DNA of 64,000 bases from Cydia pomonella (Eukaryota > Arthropoda > Insecta > Lepidoptera > Tortricidae). Under the pieces are notes generated by a model. The model searched no databases. It worked only from the letters and a program-made list of their open reading frames with translations, and was not told where the DNA came from. A program made the translations under genes and the position numbers. The DNA lies in contig NC_084703.1 of assembly GCF_033807575.1 (NCBI RefSeq), positions 7,502,001 to 7,566,000 on the forward strand, written 5' to 3'. This document shows positions 11,633 to 23,500 of the stretch, in pieces. The number at the start of each line of letters is the position of its first letter. The first letter of the stretch is position 1.

Positions 11633-14133
11633 TAGATAAGATAAGATAAGATACATTTATTGATAAAATTATACAGATTTTACACGTCAATTCAATGAGG
11701 TTGCTTTACCATACTGTACAATATCAACCATATTATTACGAGTACATTACAATGGTCAATTTATATTGATTGCAATTTTAATTACAATTATTATGTTTAT
11801 TTATTTCAATTCTCAAATTTATATGTTATTCACACTTCCTCAAAATAAATTCATTCACACTGTAGCAACACAGGTCAATCAACATTTTTTTAAGTTTATT
11901 ATTAAATATTTTATCACTAGCAGAGGTAATTATGTCACTAGGCAGGGTGTTATAGATCTTGACACCTAGGACAGCGAGTGACTTTCGAGCTTTAGCGAGT
12001 CTGCGGTGCGGGACAAGTAGCAGGTGTGCACCTCGAGTATTTCTACCGTGACACTGTCCGCGCGTTGTGTATTGGTCCAGATTAGATCTCACGTGTTGGC
12101 AGGCCATCAATATGAAAATACAAGGCAGAGTGAGGATTTTATGGTCCTTAAATAGCGATTGGGCTGGGTGATCATAGGGCTTGCCAGATATTATTCTAAG
12201 GGCCCGCTTCTGTAGTTTAAACGGTCTGTCACAGTCTGCTGACGTACCCCATAGCTCGACACCTTGGGTTAAGATTGAGTGAAAGTATCCAAAATAAGCA
12301 ATTTTGAGGTTGGCAGGTGTCAAGGTGGGTGCGAGTCTGGATAGGGCAAAACAGGCGGAAGCTAACTTGTCGCAAATCGCGTCTATATGGGGGGACCATG
12401 TCAAACCTGAATCCATCGTGAAGCCTAGATATTTCACCTGATCAACTTGAGGTAGGGTAACGTCATTTATAACGGTATTAAATTTATATTCGTCACTTTT
12501 TCGCAGTTGGAAGTGCATAATATTAGTTTTTTCAATGTTTAGTTGCATTCCATTTGATAAGAACCATTGGGCAATCTTATGCATAATTCTGTTGGCCTTT
12601 ATTCTTAAATTATTAAAATTGTCTGCGTTAATTATTATGCATGTATCGTCAGCAAACATAATGTATTCAGGTTCTGAACATGCAGTTGTTATGTCATTAA
12701 CTAACGTTAAAAAAAGGTTATTCCCCATTATGGATCCCTGGGGGACAGAACAACCTCCGATGGGCCTAAGCTTTGATTTTGCACCAAGAACAGAAGTACT
12801 CTGCTGTCGATTAGACAAGAATGACGCAATTGTGGCCAAAAAATGTCCTTCGAAGCCGTAGCGATTTAGTTTTTTTAAGAGCAAGGCGTGATCAATCATT
12901 TCGAAGGCGCGCGACAGGTCGCAGAATATTGCTGCTACCTGTCGCCCGCCCTCGAGGTGCGCCATCACCCTAGTAAACACATCGCGGGCCGCATCCCTCG
13001 TTGACCGTCCCACCTGATAGGCGTATTGCTGCCTATTTAAAAGGTTATTTGAGGTGAAATGCTGCATCAATCTTGTACTCAACAAACGCTCGAAAACTTT
13101 AGATACTACAGGAATTAGCGATATTGGTCTGTAGAATTTCGGTATATGCATTTCTCCCTTACCCTTGTAAATAGGCTGCACTTTCACCAACTTAAGGATG
13201 TCTGGGTACACGCCGGCGCTAATACACTCGTTCAGCAAGAAAAGGAGCAATGATATTACTACAGGTGGAAAAAGGTCTAAGATATGTGTTGACATGTCAT
13301 TTATGTCCTTCGATTGTTTGCGTTTTACATTTTTGCATGCACTAATCATATCATTTAACGTAAACCGTTCAAAAACAAATGTAGGTGGGAAAGTAGTTAA
13401 GTATTGTTCCAAAAATGCAAGCGCATCTTCAGCGCACGGTTGTGTAGCAATGTTATTTGCTTGAATGTAGTAGTGGTTCAGCTGATCGGCGGCGGCCGCG
13501 GCGCGGGAGCGCTCGCAGTCGCCCGCCGACCGGCTAACGAGCACATTGATCGGACCGCTTTTGCTGTTGCTGCGCTTGCATGTCTCAGAAGAAATAACAT
13601 TCCATATAGCACGACTCACATTGCCTTCAGCACAGCACGATATTTTGTTATTCACATAGTCCTTACGCTCGCTTCGTAATGTTGCCCAGAATGCTATTTC
13701 AAGTCTAGACAAGCTCGAACGTAACTCGCTGTCATATGGTTGTTTCGATAATTTCACTTTAGTCCTACGTATATCGTATCGCAACTGACGTACATGGTCA
13801 TTGACCCAAGTGCTAACAGTGTTTTTAATCAGTTGTCTTTTAACCGGAAAGTGAACATCATAAAAATGTTTGATAACGTTTATTACCGATGAGGTTCTAT
13901 TGTTTGGACATTGATTTTTTGCAAGTATGCATTCCCAGTCGTACGACTCAAGACTTAATATAAAACTAGAAATGTTATGTTTCGAAAATGTTCTTTTTAA
14001 TGTATGCATCACAGGAGATACATTGTTTTCAATGTTTAAGATGACATTAACACTCATATGATCGGATAGGTTAATATCTTCACAGAATACGTTTTTAATT
14101 CTATCCCTGTGATCCGATTCGCCTCAGTCAATC
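11633..14133 (-). mobile_element. 5'-truncated non-LTR retrotransposon (CR1/Jockey-like)
   Basis: On the minus strand this element carries a long reverse-transcriptase frame and ends at 11634-11657 in a short tandem tail of TTATC units, typical of 3' ends in CR1/Jockey-related LINEs. At its 5' side the frame stops at a TGA (14124-14126), and only the last endonuclease motif is left, so most of the APE endonuclease and any ORF1 are missing. I could not define a target-site duplication. The exact 5' edge is an estimate. Confidence 0.8.
11826..14123 (-). CDS. Reverse transcriptase of truncated non-LTR retrotransposon
   Basis: The product would copy element RNA at a nicked chromosomal target. 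An open frame of about 765 codons runs without interruption from just inside a TGA at 14124 to the stop at 11826; the first ATG is at 14057, giving 743 residues. Before that ATG the frame reads NLSDHM, matching the final SDH motif of APE-type endonucleases. From the ATG, RT motifs follow in order: FYRPISLIPVVSKVFERLL, AIFCDLSRAFEMIDH, the PQGSIMGNNLF block, the catalytic FADD at about residues 467-470, LNIEKTNIM and VKYLGFTMD. The C-terminal part has the VKIYNTLPSDI-type tail common in Jockey/CR1 elements. Key RT aspartates are present, so decay is limited to 5' truncation. Confidence 0.85.
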   Translation of the reverse strand, partial: GESDHRDRIKNVFCEDINLSDHMSVNVILNIENNVSPVMHTLKRTFSKHNISSFILSLESYDWECILAKNQCPNNRTSSVINVIKHFYDVHFPVKRQLIKNTVSTWVNDHVRQLRYDIRRTKVKLSKQPYDSELRSSLSRLEIAFWATLRSERKDYVNNKISCCAEGNVSRAIWNVISSETCKRSNSKSGPINVLVSRSAGDCERSRAAAAADQLNHYYIQANNIATQPCAEDALAFLEQYLTTFPPTFVFERFTLNDMISACKNVKRKQSKDINDMSTHILDLFPPVVISLLLFLLNECISAGVYPDILKLVKVQPIYKGKGEMHIPKFYRPISLIPVVSKVFERLLSTRLMQHFTSNNLLNRQQYAYQVGRSTRDAARDVFTRVMAHLEGGRQVAAIFCDLSRAFEMIDHALLLKKLNRYGFEGHFLATIASFLSNRQQSTSVLGAKSKLRPIGGCSVPQGSIMGNNLFLTLVNDITTACSEPEYIMFADDTCIIINADNFNNLRIKANRIMHKIAQWFLSNGMQLNIEKTNIMHFQLRKSDEYKFNTVINDVTLPQVDQVKYLGFTMDSGLTWSPHIDAICDKLASACFALSRLAPTLTPANLKIAYFGYFHSILTQGVELWGTSADCDRPFKLQKRALRIISGKPYDHPAQSLFKDHKILTLPCIFILMACQHVRSNLDQYTTRGQCHGRNTRGAHLLLVPHRRLAKARKSLAVLGVKIYNTLPSDIITSASDKIFNNKLKKMLIDLCCYSVNEFILRKCE

Positions 14134-14956
14134 CCATTTAGCCTAATCGCTTCTTAGTTTGTTACACCTATTTATTAAATTTTTGCCCTTATTTTACATG
14201 CGCCATCGGAACTCAACTTGACTAACGCACATATTTATAATGGATGTTGTTCTACTCTAATTGTACGCTTAAATTATAAATATGTTTAATTAAATGACAT
14301 ATTATATTTTGTACATTTTACAATTTTAAACAGATTGTTGTATAGTTATCTACTCCATTTTTTAGGTGGACCAGACAAGACCGCAACGTTGCACTCCTAA
14401 AACATGCCATTATAAAATCCATATTCTTCAAACCTAACCTACTCACATAGGAAATTTCAAGCTTTAACACCTTGAACTTCTACGAGTTTAATACAAAGCT
14501 CATTACTACGCACAAAGCCAGAGGTTAAAATTTCATAAAACCTTCATGGACTGGAAAATCGTAAATTTATACAAATGAACACATTTATCTCAAACTAATT
14601 CACGTAACCGGTCTGTTCGGAAGGCAATTCAGTTCAACTATTGCATAAGTATTTTAATTACTTGGTCAGGCTTTGTCTGAACTGAAATTAAGCTGCGGTC
14701 CGGTCCTAGTTCAAACATACTAGAGGGGAGATTCTGCTTATTCTTCCACTATTTCGGTGTAAAATGCGTATTTTTAAAACATTCGATTGCAAGGAGTGAA
14801 AATTAAGTCCCCTATGTAGCTCGGATAACTCGGATGTCAACTGCAGCTGCTTTAATGTTGTGTTGAGTGCTCGTTTCCACTTTCAATTTTCTTCAAATGA
14901 ATGACCTTTGTTACCGCATTACTGCCGCGACTATGATACAGGAAATTGACAGTGTA

Positions 14957-15190
14957 AAGGTCCGAATCCGAACCCACCGCTGCTTAAACGATGACGTTAT
15001 GGAATTGCAGTGACGCATAGAAAATGTCACGATTTTAACGCATGTCCTCCTAGTAAATTCGTAAAGTTTACGGCACGTCACTGAGATTCCGCACCGTCAC
15101 CCTTTTTAAGCAGCGGTGTTTGAAGCACGAGATAAAAACGGTAGGTACGCTTCCGATGCGTTACTACGATTCGGACGTGGTCGGACCTTA
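14957..15190. repeat. Nested inverted-repeat element, AAGGTCCGAATCC ends
   Basis: Outer inverted ends AGGTCCGAATCC and its partial complement (GGATTCGGACCT-like) enclose a tighter palindrome with arms CCACCGCTGCTTAAA and TTTAAGCAGCGGTG (about 14975-15118). It is a MITE-type structure without coding capacity. Confidence 0.6.
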
Positions 15191-15777
15191 ATGCTGTCGT
15201 CATTCAAATGTTACCTTTACTTGTTGGTTGTTATTTGAAGAAAAGAAAGACAACTGTTGTGATCACAAATATTTTACAATAAGGTTTTTGGCAACAGCAA
15301 CTGTGCGTTTTATAATGTTACACTATACATTAATTTAATGAATGATGGGCATTTATTTAGGAAATAACAACGAACACATAACATTATGCCAGTAAACATT
15401 AAAAAAAATAATCCGATACGTTGTTCGAAACAAAATGTTTGGATTAAAAATACAGTTGTAAAACAGGTGAATGGAATCGACCACATAAACCTAGTTTGGG
15501 TCAAACCAGTTCAATACCGTTACCAATTATATTTTGAGACACCATATTGTTGATTGTTTTAGCCATAACAATCTCGCTTGAAATTGATTGTCATAATTGA
15601 TTATTATTGTGCAATTGGTTTCATTCTTGAGGTTTAGATAAAACTGCAGATCGAAATAGATTGAAAGTGGTCAAACCATTATACAATTATGTTATGCTCA
15701 TCAACCTACAGCAAATAAATTTTTCATCACACTTGCTCGAAAAAGATCTTATTTCATGCAGGTGTACTGAAGGACAA

Positions 15778-16040
15778 AGGCCAATTTTCAATTGTGGCTG
15801 AATGCCGAATAGGTCTGTTCCTTCGATGCTTAACCAGTCAAGAAATTATAAAATGGCGAACAAATGTTTGATATGTCACCGTGCTTAAAATTTAGTATTT
15901 TCTTCGCAAGTATGATGAAAAACATTGTCTGTAACTCTAGTAATTGTAAACTCGGGTCTTTAATTCCCTCCGGCCTGCGGCCCTCGTCTCCAAAATTTCA
16001 CGTACCCCGCTTGTTGCACAATGTATTATAATTGGCATAT
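15778..16040 (+). repeat. Diverged interspersed repeat, copy 1
   Basis: Shares blocks with 44685-44855: GTGGCTGAATG, CCTTCGATGCTTAA, a truncated TCAAGAAATTATAAAATGGC block, and GTTGCACAATGTA near the end. Boundaries are uncertain. Confidence 0.4.
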
Positions 16041-16200
16041 TCGTTCAAAAGTATCAGCCAATGAGAAAGACAAAACGATCAAAAGTACTGCATTAGAATA
16101 AGGTAGATGAATTAGACATGCAAAATCTTATTTTTTTACCTTCTTGCAGCAATTCTTGTATATATTTATATATTACGGGGATCTCGGAAACGGTTCTAAC

Positions 16201-16785
16201 GATTTCCCTTCGGCCGCGTACGCAACCAGAGCTTCGTAACCAGATGCGATCGAAAACTATTTCTGCCTTGTACGAAACCGGTTGCGATCAAAAACTAATT
16301 TCGTCTTACCCGTAACCAGTTACGATCGAACACTTCTCGTTCTTATACGAAACCAATGTCTGGGCCATCTAGCTATAGGTTTTTTTTTCAAATATTTTGT
16401 CATGATACTCGTGATAATTTCTTATCTTGAATGTCAGTGCTCCATGCCTCTTAAGCCAGTGTCTTTTAAGGAACAAGGTTACATTGTATTTGCCAACAAA
16501 GTATTTGAATATTATCAACTGGTACAATTTTTGTGTTCTGATTTTTGACTAGATATATAACGTGTACAGTACTTATACTGTATAACAAGGTGTATAAATA
16601 TAATCTTAGCTGACTTTATCAAGGGTCGAAAGGTTTCGTACAACAAAGAAAAGTGTTCGATCGTAACTGATAACTAGTAAGACGGAATTAGTTTTTGATC
16701 GCAACCGGTTTCGTACAAGGCAGAAATAGTTTTCGATCGCATCTGGTTACGAAGCTCTGGTTGCGTACGCGGCCGAAGGGAACGA
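16201..16785. repeat. Foldback element with ~155-bp inverted arms
   Basis: The left arm (about 16201-16358) and right arm (about 16630-16785) are near-complementary over their whole length, including CCTTCGGCCGCGTACGCAAC and its complement, plus GATGCGATCGAAAACTATTT. A loop of about 270 bp separates them. Within each arm a GTAACCAG/GCGATCGAAAAC-like phrase recurs about every 40 bp. The long arms suggest a foldback or long-TIR MITE. Open frames here are incidental. Confidence 0.8.
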
Positions 16786-17130
16786 TTTCGATGAAATTTG
16801 CTATATGGGGGTTTTAGGGGGCGAGAAATCGATCTAGCTAGGTCTTATCTCTGGGAAGACGCGCATTTTTGAGTTTTTACATGTCTTCCGAGCAAGGCTC
16901 GGTCTCCCTGATTCGATTCAAGTTTTATGATATTAGTTATTAGCGTTAGAATTTGTTCGTATTAATAACATACCTACACGGGCGTTTAAGTTACGTTACG
17001 AACTTAACTAAGTAAGTTCTGGATATTAGGTACTTATAGAAAGTTATTTTTTTGTTGTAACATTGTCAATTATCTTATATCTAATATTGTCAATTACTAG
17101 GCCAAGCCAAGCCTCATGTGGAATGTCTGG

Positions 17131-17259
17131 GGGCCTACCGGGAAAATCGAAATTCGCAAATTGCGGGGATCTTTCTCTTTTACTCTCACTAAGACGTAAT
17201 TAGAGTGACTGAGAAAAATGCCCGCAATTGACGAACTTCGATTTTTGCGGTAGGCCTCC
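17131..17259. repeat. Palindromic MITE, GGCCTACCG ends (family also at 48965 and 49146)
   Basis: Ends GGGCCTACCGGGAAAATCGA and its complement-like TCGATTTTTGCGGTAGGCC; the middle has GATCTTTCTCTTT and GCCCGCAATTGACG. Two relatives lie upstream of COLGALT. Confidence 0.75.
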
Positions 17260-17550
17260 TGGTCTGAAATCTATTTTCTATAAGTACATAATATCAAGAA
17301 TCAATTAATGTAACTTAAACGACACACAAAGTATTTAATTAACTTGTTAATTTAATAGGAAAGAATATTAATATTTTCGTGTTCTTCGTAGCTGAAGATT
17401 AAGTTGTTAAGTTGTTTATTTATATGTTTATCTCATAGATTGTTTACATTTTCGTCGAATATTATCACCATTATTTTTGCTTATGCCATTTTCCTTATTA
17501 AACGTTAATTAGTCTCGTTAGATGTACTTAATAGAAATGTTTCTTTTCAG

Positions 17551-20500
17551 CTTCGACCGCGACCAGCCCTTCACCTTCCAGATTGGTGTCGGACAAGTAA
17601 TCAAGGGGTGGGACCAGGGTCTGCTCGACATGTGTGTGGGTGAGTTCAATGTAGGAAAACATCAATTAATCCACATGTGTCAAGCTGATTTTTTTTATTC
17701 CCCCCTGGTTGAGCTCTGGCAACCTTACTCACCGGCAGGAACACAACACTATGAGTAGGGTATACAATCTTACTCGTATGTGGTTGTAATTAACTGCGTA
17801 GTGGTTTTAAAGTCCATAATTGTAAATTAATTTAACTACATTTTAATTTTTCGTGCGTATAACGAAAAGCGATCAGGATTATAGAAAGAAATATGTGCAT
17901 CAGGCACATAATAAGGGTCCTAAAAATCAAGGGCCGATGTTTCACAACTTGGTTTTGTTTTGTAACTACAGCCCTTGAATTTTAAGACCTAATTATCTAC
18001 CGTAGCACACAATATTTTTGCTAAGACAGCAGCAAACACCTATAATTATAAATAATAATCAAGTTATAAAAACAAAATAAAAAACGAAATGAGATGAAGT
18101 AAATATTGGTTTGTTTGTAGATCTTTGCCTAAAATTCAACATAAAAAACTATGCAAATTTGCATAATATTGTACGACTATTCCTTGCTATTCCTAACCTT
18201 ACAACACTGCTATTAGGATCCCAAAGACAAGGGCCCGCGCGCCGCGCTTGAATGAAGTTAATTTCGATAACTATGACATGTTACCAACGGGACAACAATA
18301 TACTTAATTATCTGAGCACTCGCTTAAAGCTTGCTTCTCATGCGTTGCATTGCATCACAATGCGCTCTAGGAACTCCCAAAAGGGGAGGGAGAGAGAATA
18401 GACTAAAAAGATCCACCTAAAAAATCTCTCCATATCTTCCATATTAGTACGACAGTAACAGTTGCGTTTCGTTCGCTAGTAGAACGTTAACGTTTGGCAC
18501 GTTGGCTACGCACCCTGGCCACTCCTCTAATCTTGATCATAAAGTAATGTTCGTTCACATAAAAAAGCTAATAGGTCAGAATTGAATAGTTAGTTAGACA
18601 TAATTATAATTAAATGAAAGAGTAAATCCTCAATTAATGATTTGTTAAAATATTCGTACAATAAAAAAAATTTGTTTTAAAACTATTTTCTCTAAGTCCC
18701 TACGTTTTCCGCAAGTCATTGAATTGTTAACAACGTACTTTCTATAAGTTAGTACTAATCTCTTCAGGTGCAGAACCAAATACAGAGCCACTTACACAAC
18801 TGCTGCATAAGTTCTAGACGCATCCCACTTCGATATTAGTTTACTGTCTGTGCGGGATTGTTTAGGTGCACTTATAAGATTTTACACAAATCAACGGCCG
18901 CATAAATTCTACATAGACATAAAATAGTGGCTACTAGATGACAAAATGCATAAAATATAGATAAATACACAGTGTCGTGTTCAGCATCAAACAAAGGTAA
19001 TGATGATAAAAGAAAAACATTAATTTTCGCTAAACATACGCAGGTGTTAAAAATATCTCTTAAAGGGGACCAAAAACATTCGAATAAATAGGTACAGTCA
19101 GCAAAACTATTAGCATCGCACACATTTGTATGTAAATGGGTATGCTGGGGTGCCAAGTTAATACCTTTGTTGACTGAACGTGGAAAACATCTATACCTAC
19201 CCTAAAATTTGCCTACTTTACTTCCCTGGATTATTTTAAACCGACTTCAAGATTTCAAAAGTTTTATTTAATTCATATATAAACAGATTGGTCCCGATTT
19301 TGTCAAAACTCAGTTCTAATGATAGGATCCATGAGGAATCGAGGGAACTCTTGAAATGTGAATGGCATACATAAAGTGATTTTTGTATTTTCATCAACAA
19401 ATCAAGCATTTATATTTAAGAAAATTGACATTGGATGAAGTGGAACTGCTGATGTTGATCAGAATGGAACTCTTTCCAGCTTGGTGATTTGTCGTCTTCA
19501 TTATGTTTGTTAATTTAAAAAGGTGACATTTGATGAAGTGGAACTGCATAGTTCCCGCTTGGCGATTTGTCGTCTTCGTTATGTTTGTTAGGCAAATTAG
19601 GTTTTCAAGACACAATTTTGTCAAGCTTGAGATCTGATGGTAGAATCTATGAGGAATCGAGGAATCCTCAAATTTTAAAGGCATACTTTTAGTGATTTTA
19701 GTGTTTTCTTTAATAAATCAAGCATTAACATTAAAAAAGTAACATTTGATGAAGTAGAACTGCTGATGATGATCAGAATGGAACTCTTTAACGACCCATA
19801 CATAGTTCACTTTTGGCAATTTGTCCTCTTGGCTGTGTTTGTTAAGCAAATTAGATTTTCAAGACAACTTTTTTAAATTTCGTTGTGTGAAATCTAAAAT
19901 CAACATTAATCTTTCCTTCACCGGGGAGACCGTTTGAAGTCGGTTTTTTTTTCTTAAAAATTATGTTTTACCTGTTTTTATATAGGTAGCTGTATAAAAA
20001 CTATATCACAACCTCATTAAGTGTTACAAAATGATAGTAGTGGTGGTCTACTTTAAATCGGCATATATCTGATGGGGCTGCCGCGATACTGCAGCGCATC
20101 AGGGATGTTTGCGGAGGCGCAGGTGGCGTGTTTTAAAGCTATCATACGCTTGCGAGCCGCATTCCTGGTCAGACGCGTGCACACCAGCTTCAACAGCGTT
20201 CTGGCAATGATTGCGGACAAGTTTTGCCCGTACATGACATTTTGCTGTACGTATCCAGCGCCCAGCAGCACTGTGGTTAACACATTGAAATATAGGTGAT
20301 AACTGTCAATGTGTTAACCACTGATGCGTTCAAAAACGTTTATTTTATTGTATTAATGCATGTGTATTTAAAGTATAGTGTTTAAGTCTAAGTGTTCCAA
20401 ATTAATATGTATGACTCATTATGTTACTCGAAATAAACGAATTTTAATTTAATATCAACATACCTACCTACATTAGGTATAATATTTATTTAAAAAATTA

Positions 20501-23500
20501 ACCATGAATTTTAGAGCAAATTAGGCATATTTTATGTTACCCAACAAACATCATCTCTACGCAAATACCCTTACCGGGATTCGAACCCAAAAGTACCGAC
20601 ATCGCAGGCAGGGCTAAGCTGACCAACTAGGCCCAAGGATCTGAAAACCGCAATAACAAGCATCATATCTGAGCGTTCGTCGAATCTATTATCTATTTCA
20701 ATCCAATCCAACACAGAGACGTGATTTGAATCTAATACTTTGACTTAAGTTAATGATATAACCTGGAATAGGGAGCTACGAGTATATTGCATTCAGTATT
20801 TTGTCGTGTGAGTGATGTTATTTTTACCGATAATATGCCGAGTAAAATGATGAAAAATTAAGTTTTAGTGTCTGAGCATGTCGCAACAAAACTACCTAAT
20901 TTAAAAAATTTGGCCCGATTCCGTTCATGTAATCAGTGGAGGACATTAGTTATGAAAATTTATACATCTATATTATATTGTGCTTGGCGTGGTCAGGTGT
21001 AAATGAATAAATGTGCTAACCTTAAAATTTCAGGTGAGAAGCGTAAGCTGACCATCCCGTCCCACCTTGGCTACGGCGAGCGCGGAGCCGGCAACGTCAT
21101 CCCCGCCCACGCCACCCTCCACTTCGAGGTCGAGCTCATCAACATCGGAGACTCGCCCCCGACCACTAACGTCTTCAAGGAGATCGACGCCGACAAGGAT
21201 GCGCAGCTCAGCCGCGAAGAAGTGAGTATCCCAAAACTAAAGTATTCTTAAGGCCGAACATCATCAGGCTTCAGATATGCAGGGCTGCATCGTATACACG
21301 CGCGTGGATATGCCAGTTGTGATGTATGGAGTTATAAGTCAGATATCTCATCGCTGGGGCTAGTAAAGCGTAGGGCACGCAACGTAACCCATATATGTTT
21401 CATGGTGCGCGGTCGCTAACTATAGTTATCGTTGAGCGGAACACAAACCGAAAAGAAAAAACATACAACATGGGTGGTTTTGTTCACTAAGTGCACCACT
21501 AAAATTATTAAAACTCCACAATTCACGTCGTTATACCCAATTGTCGGAAGTTCAAGCGGTGAGTTTATAATGTAATGTCAGTATGATTCACGATAGTTTA
21601 AATTTAACTAGGTGAGTATCCAGTTAGCGTTCCAAGCCATGGACACAGACGGTGATCAGGAGCTGTCGAGAGAGGAGGTCAGTCGAGGTGGAGGGTATCC
21701 TGTTCTTCTAAACTATGCACTGCTGTGGCTCTTTGGGCGACTTGTATATAAAAGCATAGCGATTACATGATTCCGGGTTAATATGGGGCCTTTATAGAAG
21801 ATGTGAACACTGTTTTTAATAGCGAATATTCAATTAATTCATTCAATCTTTAATTCATACTTGCTAGGTAGAAAAACTTGGGACAACTCGGATGCCTCCA
21901 GGATATGGGCTTAGAAGTATAATTTTAATTCATATAAATTTAGTATTCCACGCGCATGATGCATTACCTCATATTTTACATACTACATATACAGCAAAAT
22001 GTTTATCCGTATGATCCTCCTTTCTTTGTGTCGGCACTTCAAATCCCAATGCATTAACTTTACATACATCTTTTATCCGCGACAGTTTACGATTATACTC
22101 GTAGTCATCCTTTTTTGCATTTTCTCCTTAGCCTACTTTGTTAGCTTCTTTTTTCTCAGCTGTTGCTTATTTAGATTCCTTTTTACAAGATGAACTTGTA
22201 AAAGTTAACGATATATACATCCAAAATCTGCAATTGTAGTCCAGATTCTTCCAACGCATGGCCTGACCAAATTAATTAACCAAACTTGCCTCTAATAAAG
22301 CATGCACAGAACACACTTTTCCATTGTATTTGGGCCAAACATCATTTGATATAAAAGAGATCTAACAAAAATATTTATAGAAATACGACCAAACTATTAC
22401 GCATAGTCGCCACCAGAGTGAAGTTTACCTACACGGTAAAGAAAGTAATAATTGCGTCGTACCTACTGTTTGCAGTGCAGAAGTTATTCAAAAGACTTGT
22501 ACATAATGTACATTATTACTTACCTACTTATCTACATATTTTTAAATGCCCATGTCAGAATCCCTTCTCTACATATTATTAAATGCCTATGTCCGAATCC
22601 TAATATGATCTTATGAATTATAATAATAATAACAATAATGGGCAGGGCAGCTTGTGGCGAGCTGTTGGGAAGTTAAGATCGCACGGACCTGAGTACTCCC
22701 GAGACTCGGGCAGGGTCTCCGTCTCCGGCGTGTCTTCGTCGGTCGGAATGGAGCCCAAGGGGACCCGCAGGACTCTCAGCTCTGGCTTGTCTTCATTGGC
22801 CGCCCAGAGAGGAGTCGTTAGAGCTAAATGCTCCAGGGGTGGAAGTGAAAAATTGCATAAGACGCGAGTTGGCACAGCGGCTGTTATCAGCCACTGGGTA
22901 GAAAGCATCGTACACCTCCCGACACCCCTGAGCCGCTCACACCGGTGTTGCTCCTGGTCATCCTCACGACGGCAGTTTCAGGGGCCCATCTAGTCAGCGG
23001 CGAGTCACCGCCTGCCTCTATAACTAGTGAAAACATTGTTATGGCAGGTTTCCGAACGTCTTTGCAATAACCTAGTCTCATTGTCCACCCAAACTTCAAT
23101 CCATAGACCGTTATACTGATCACTTTTTCTACAATAGTCCCAATGCCTGCTGCGACCGGTTCATGAGTGTCTATTGTTGCGCCTGTGTACGGCTTCCAGC
23201 AGGCATTCTACATGACATTAAAGCTCTCCACGGGGCCTCTACGTGTTGGATCTATATCCCTACGCAAGCCTATCAAAAGACCAAGATTTATAGGCCCGTG
23301 AAATCCAAGGAGATACAATAAAATTCTTTATTGTACACAACATGCAAAAAAAAGAGATACAGAAATTGAGAAAATATATAAATTGGTAGGTAACAATAGG
23401 CGGACTTATCGCTAAACAGCGATCTCTTCCAGACAACCTTCAAATAGTAAGATGGAGAACGAAGCGAAGTTAATTATGATCGTATGCTTATATCGATGTC

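Larger units (their letters stand above)
1..17550. other. Gene-poor, repeat-rich region upstream of FKBP14
   Basis: I find no convincing complete protein-coding gene here. The region is AT-rich and interrupted by MITEs, three large GGTTCCGTA-type repeats and a truncated LINE, listed separately. It should contain, or lie inside, the long first intron(s) of the FKBP14 gene, because the first FKBP14 exon I can see (17551) starts inside the FKBP domain. No exon encoding the missing signal peptide and N-terminal half of the domain was recognised on the plus strand, so it may lie before the window. Stretches 3567-5290, 5630-7940, 10150-11630 and 14140-14950 hold nothing I can name beyond weak open frames. 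Confidence 0.6.

Noticed and set aside
22613..22993. Open frame of 126 codons as a gene
   Set aside because: It starts at a repetitive AAT run, overlaps open frames on both strands, has no recognisable domain and sits in a decayed retroelement inside an FKBP14 intron.
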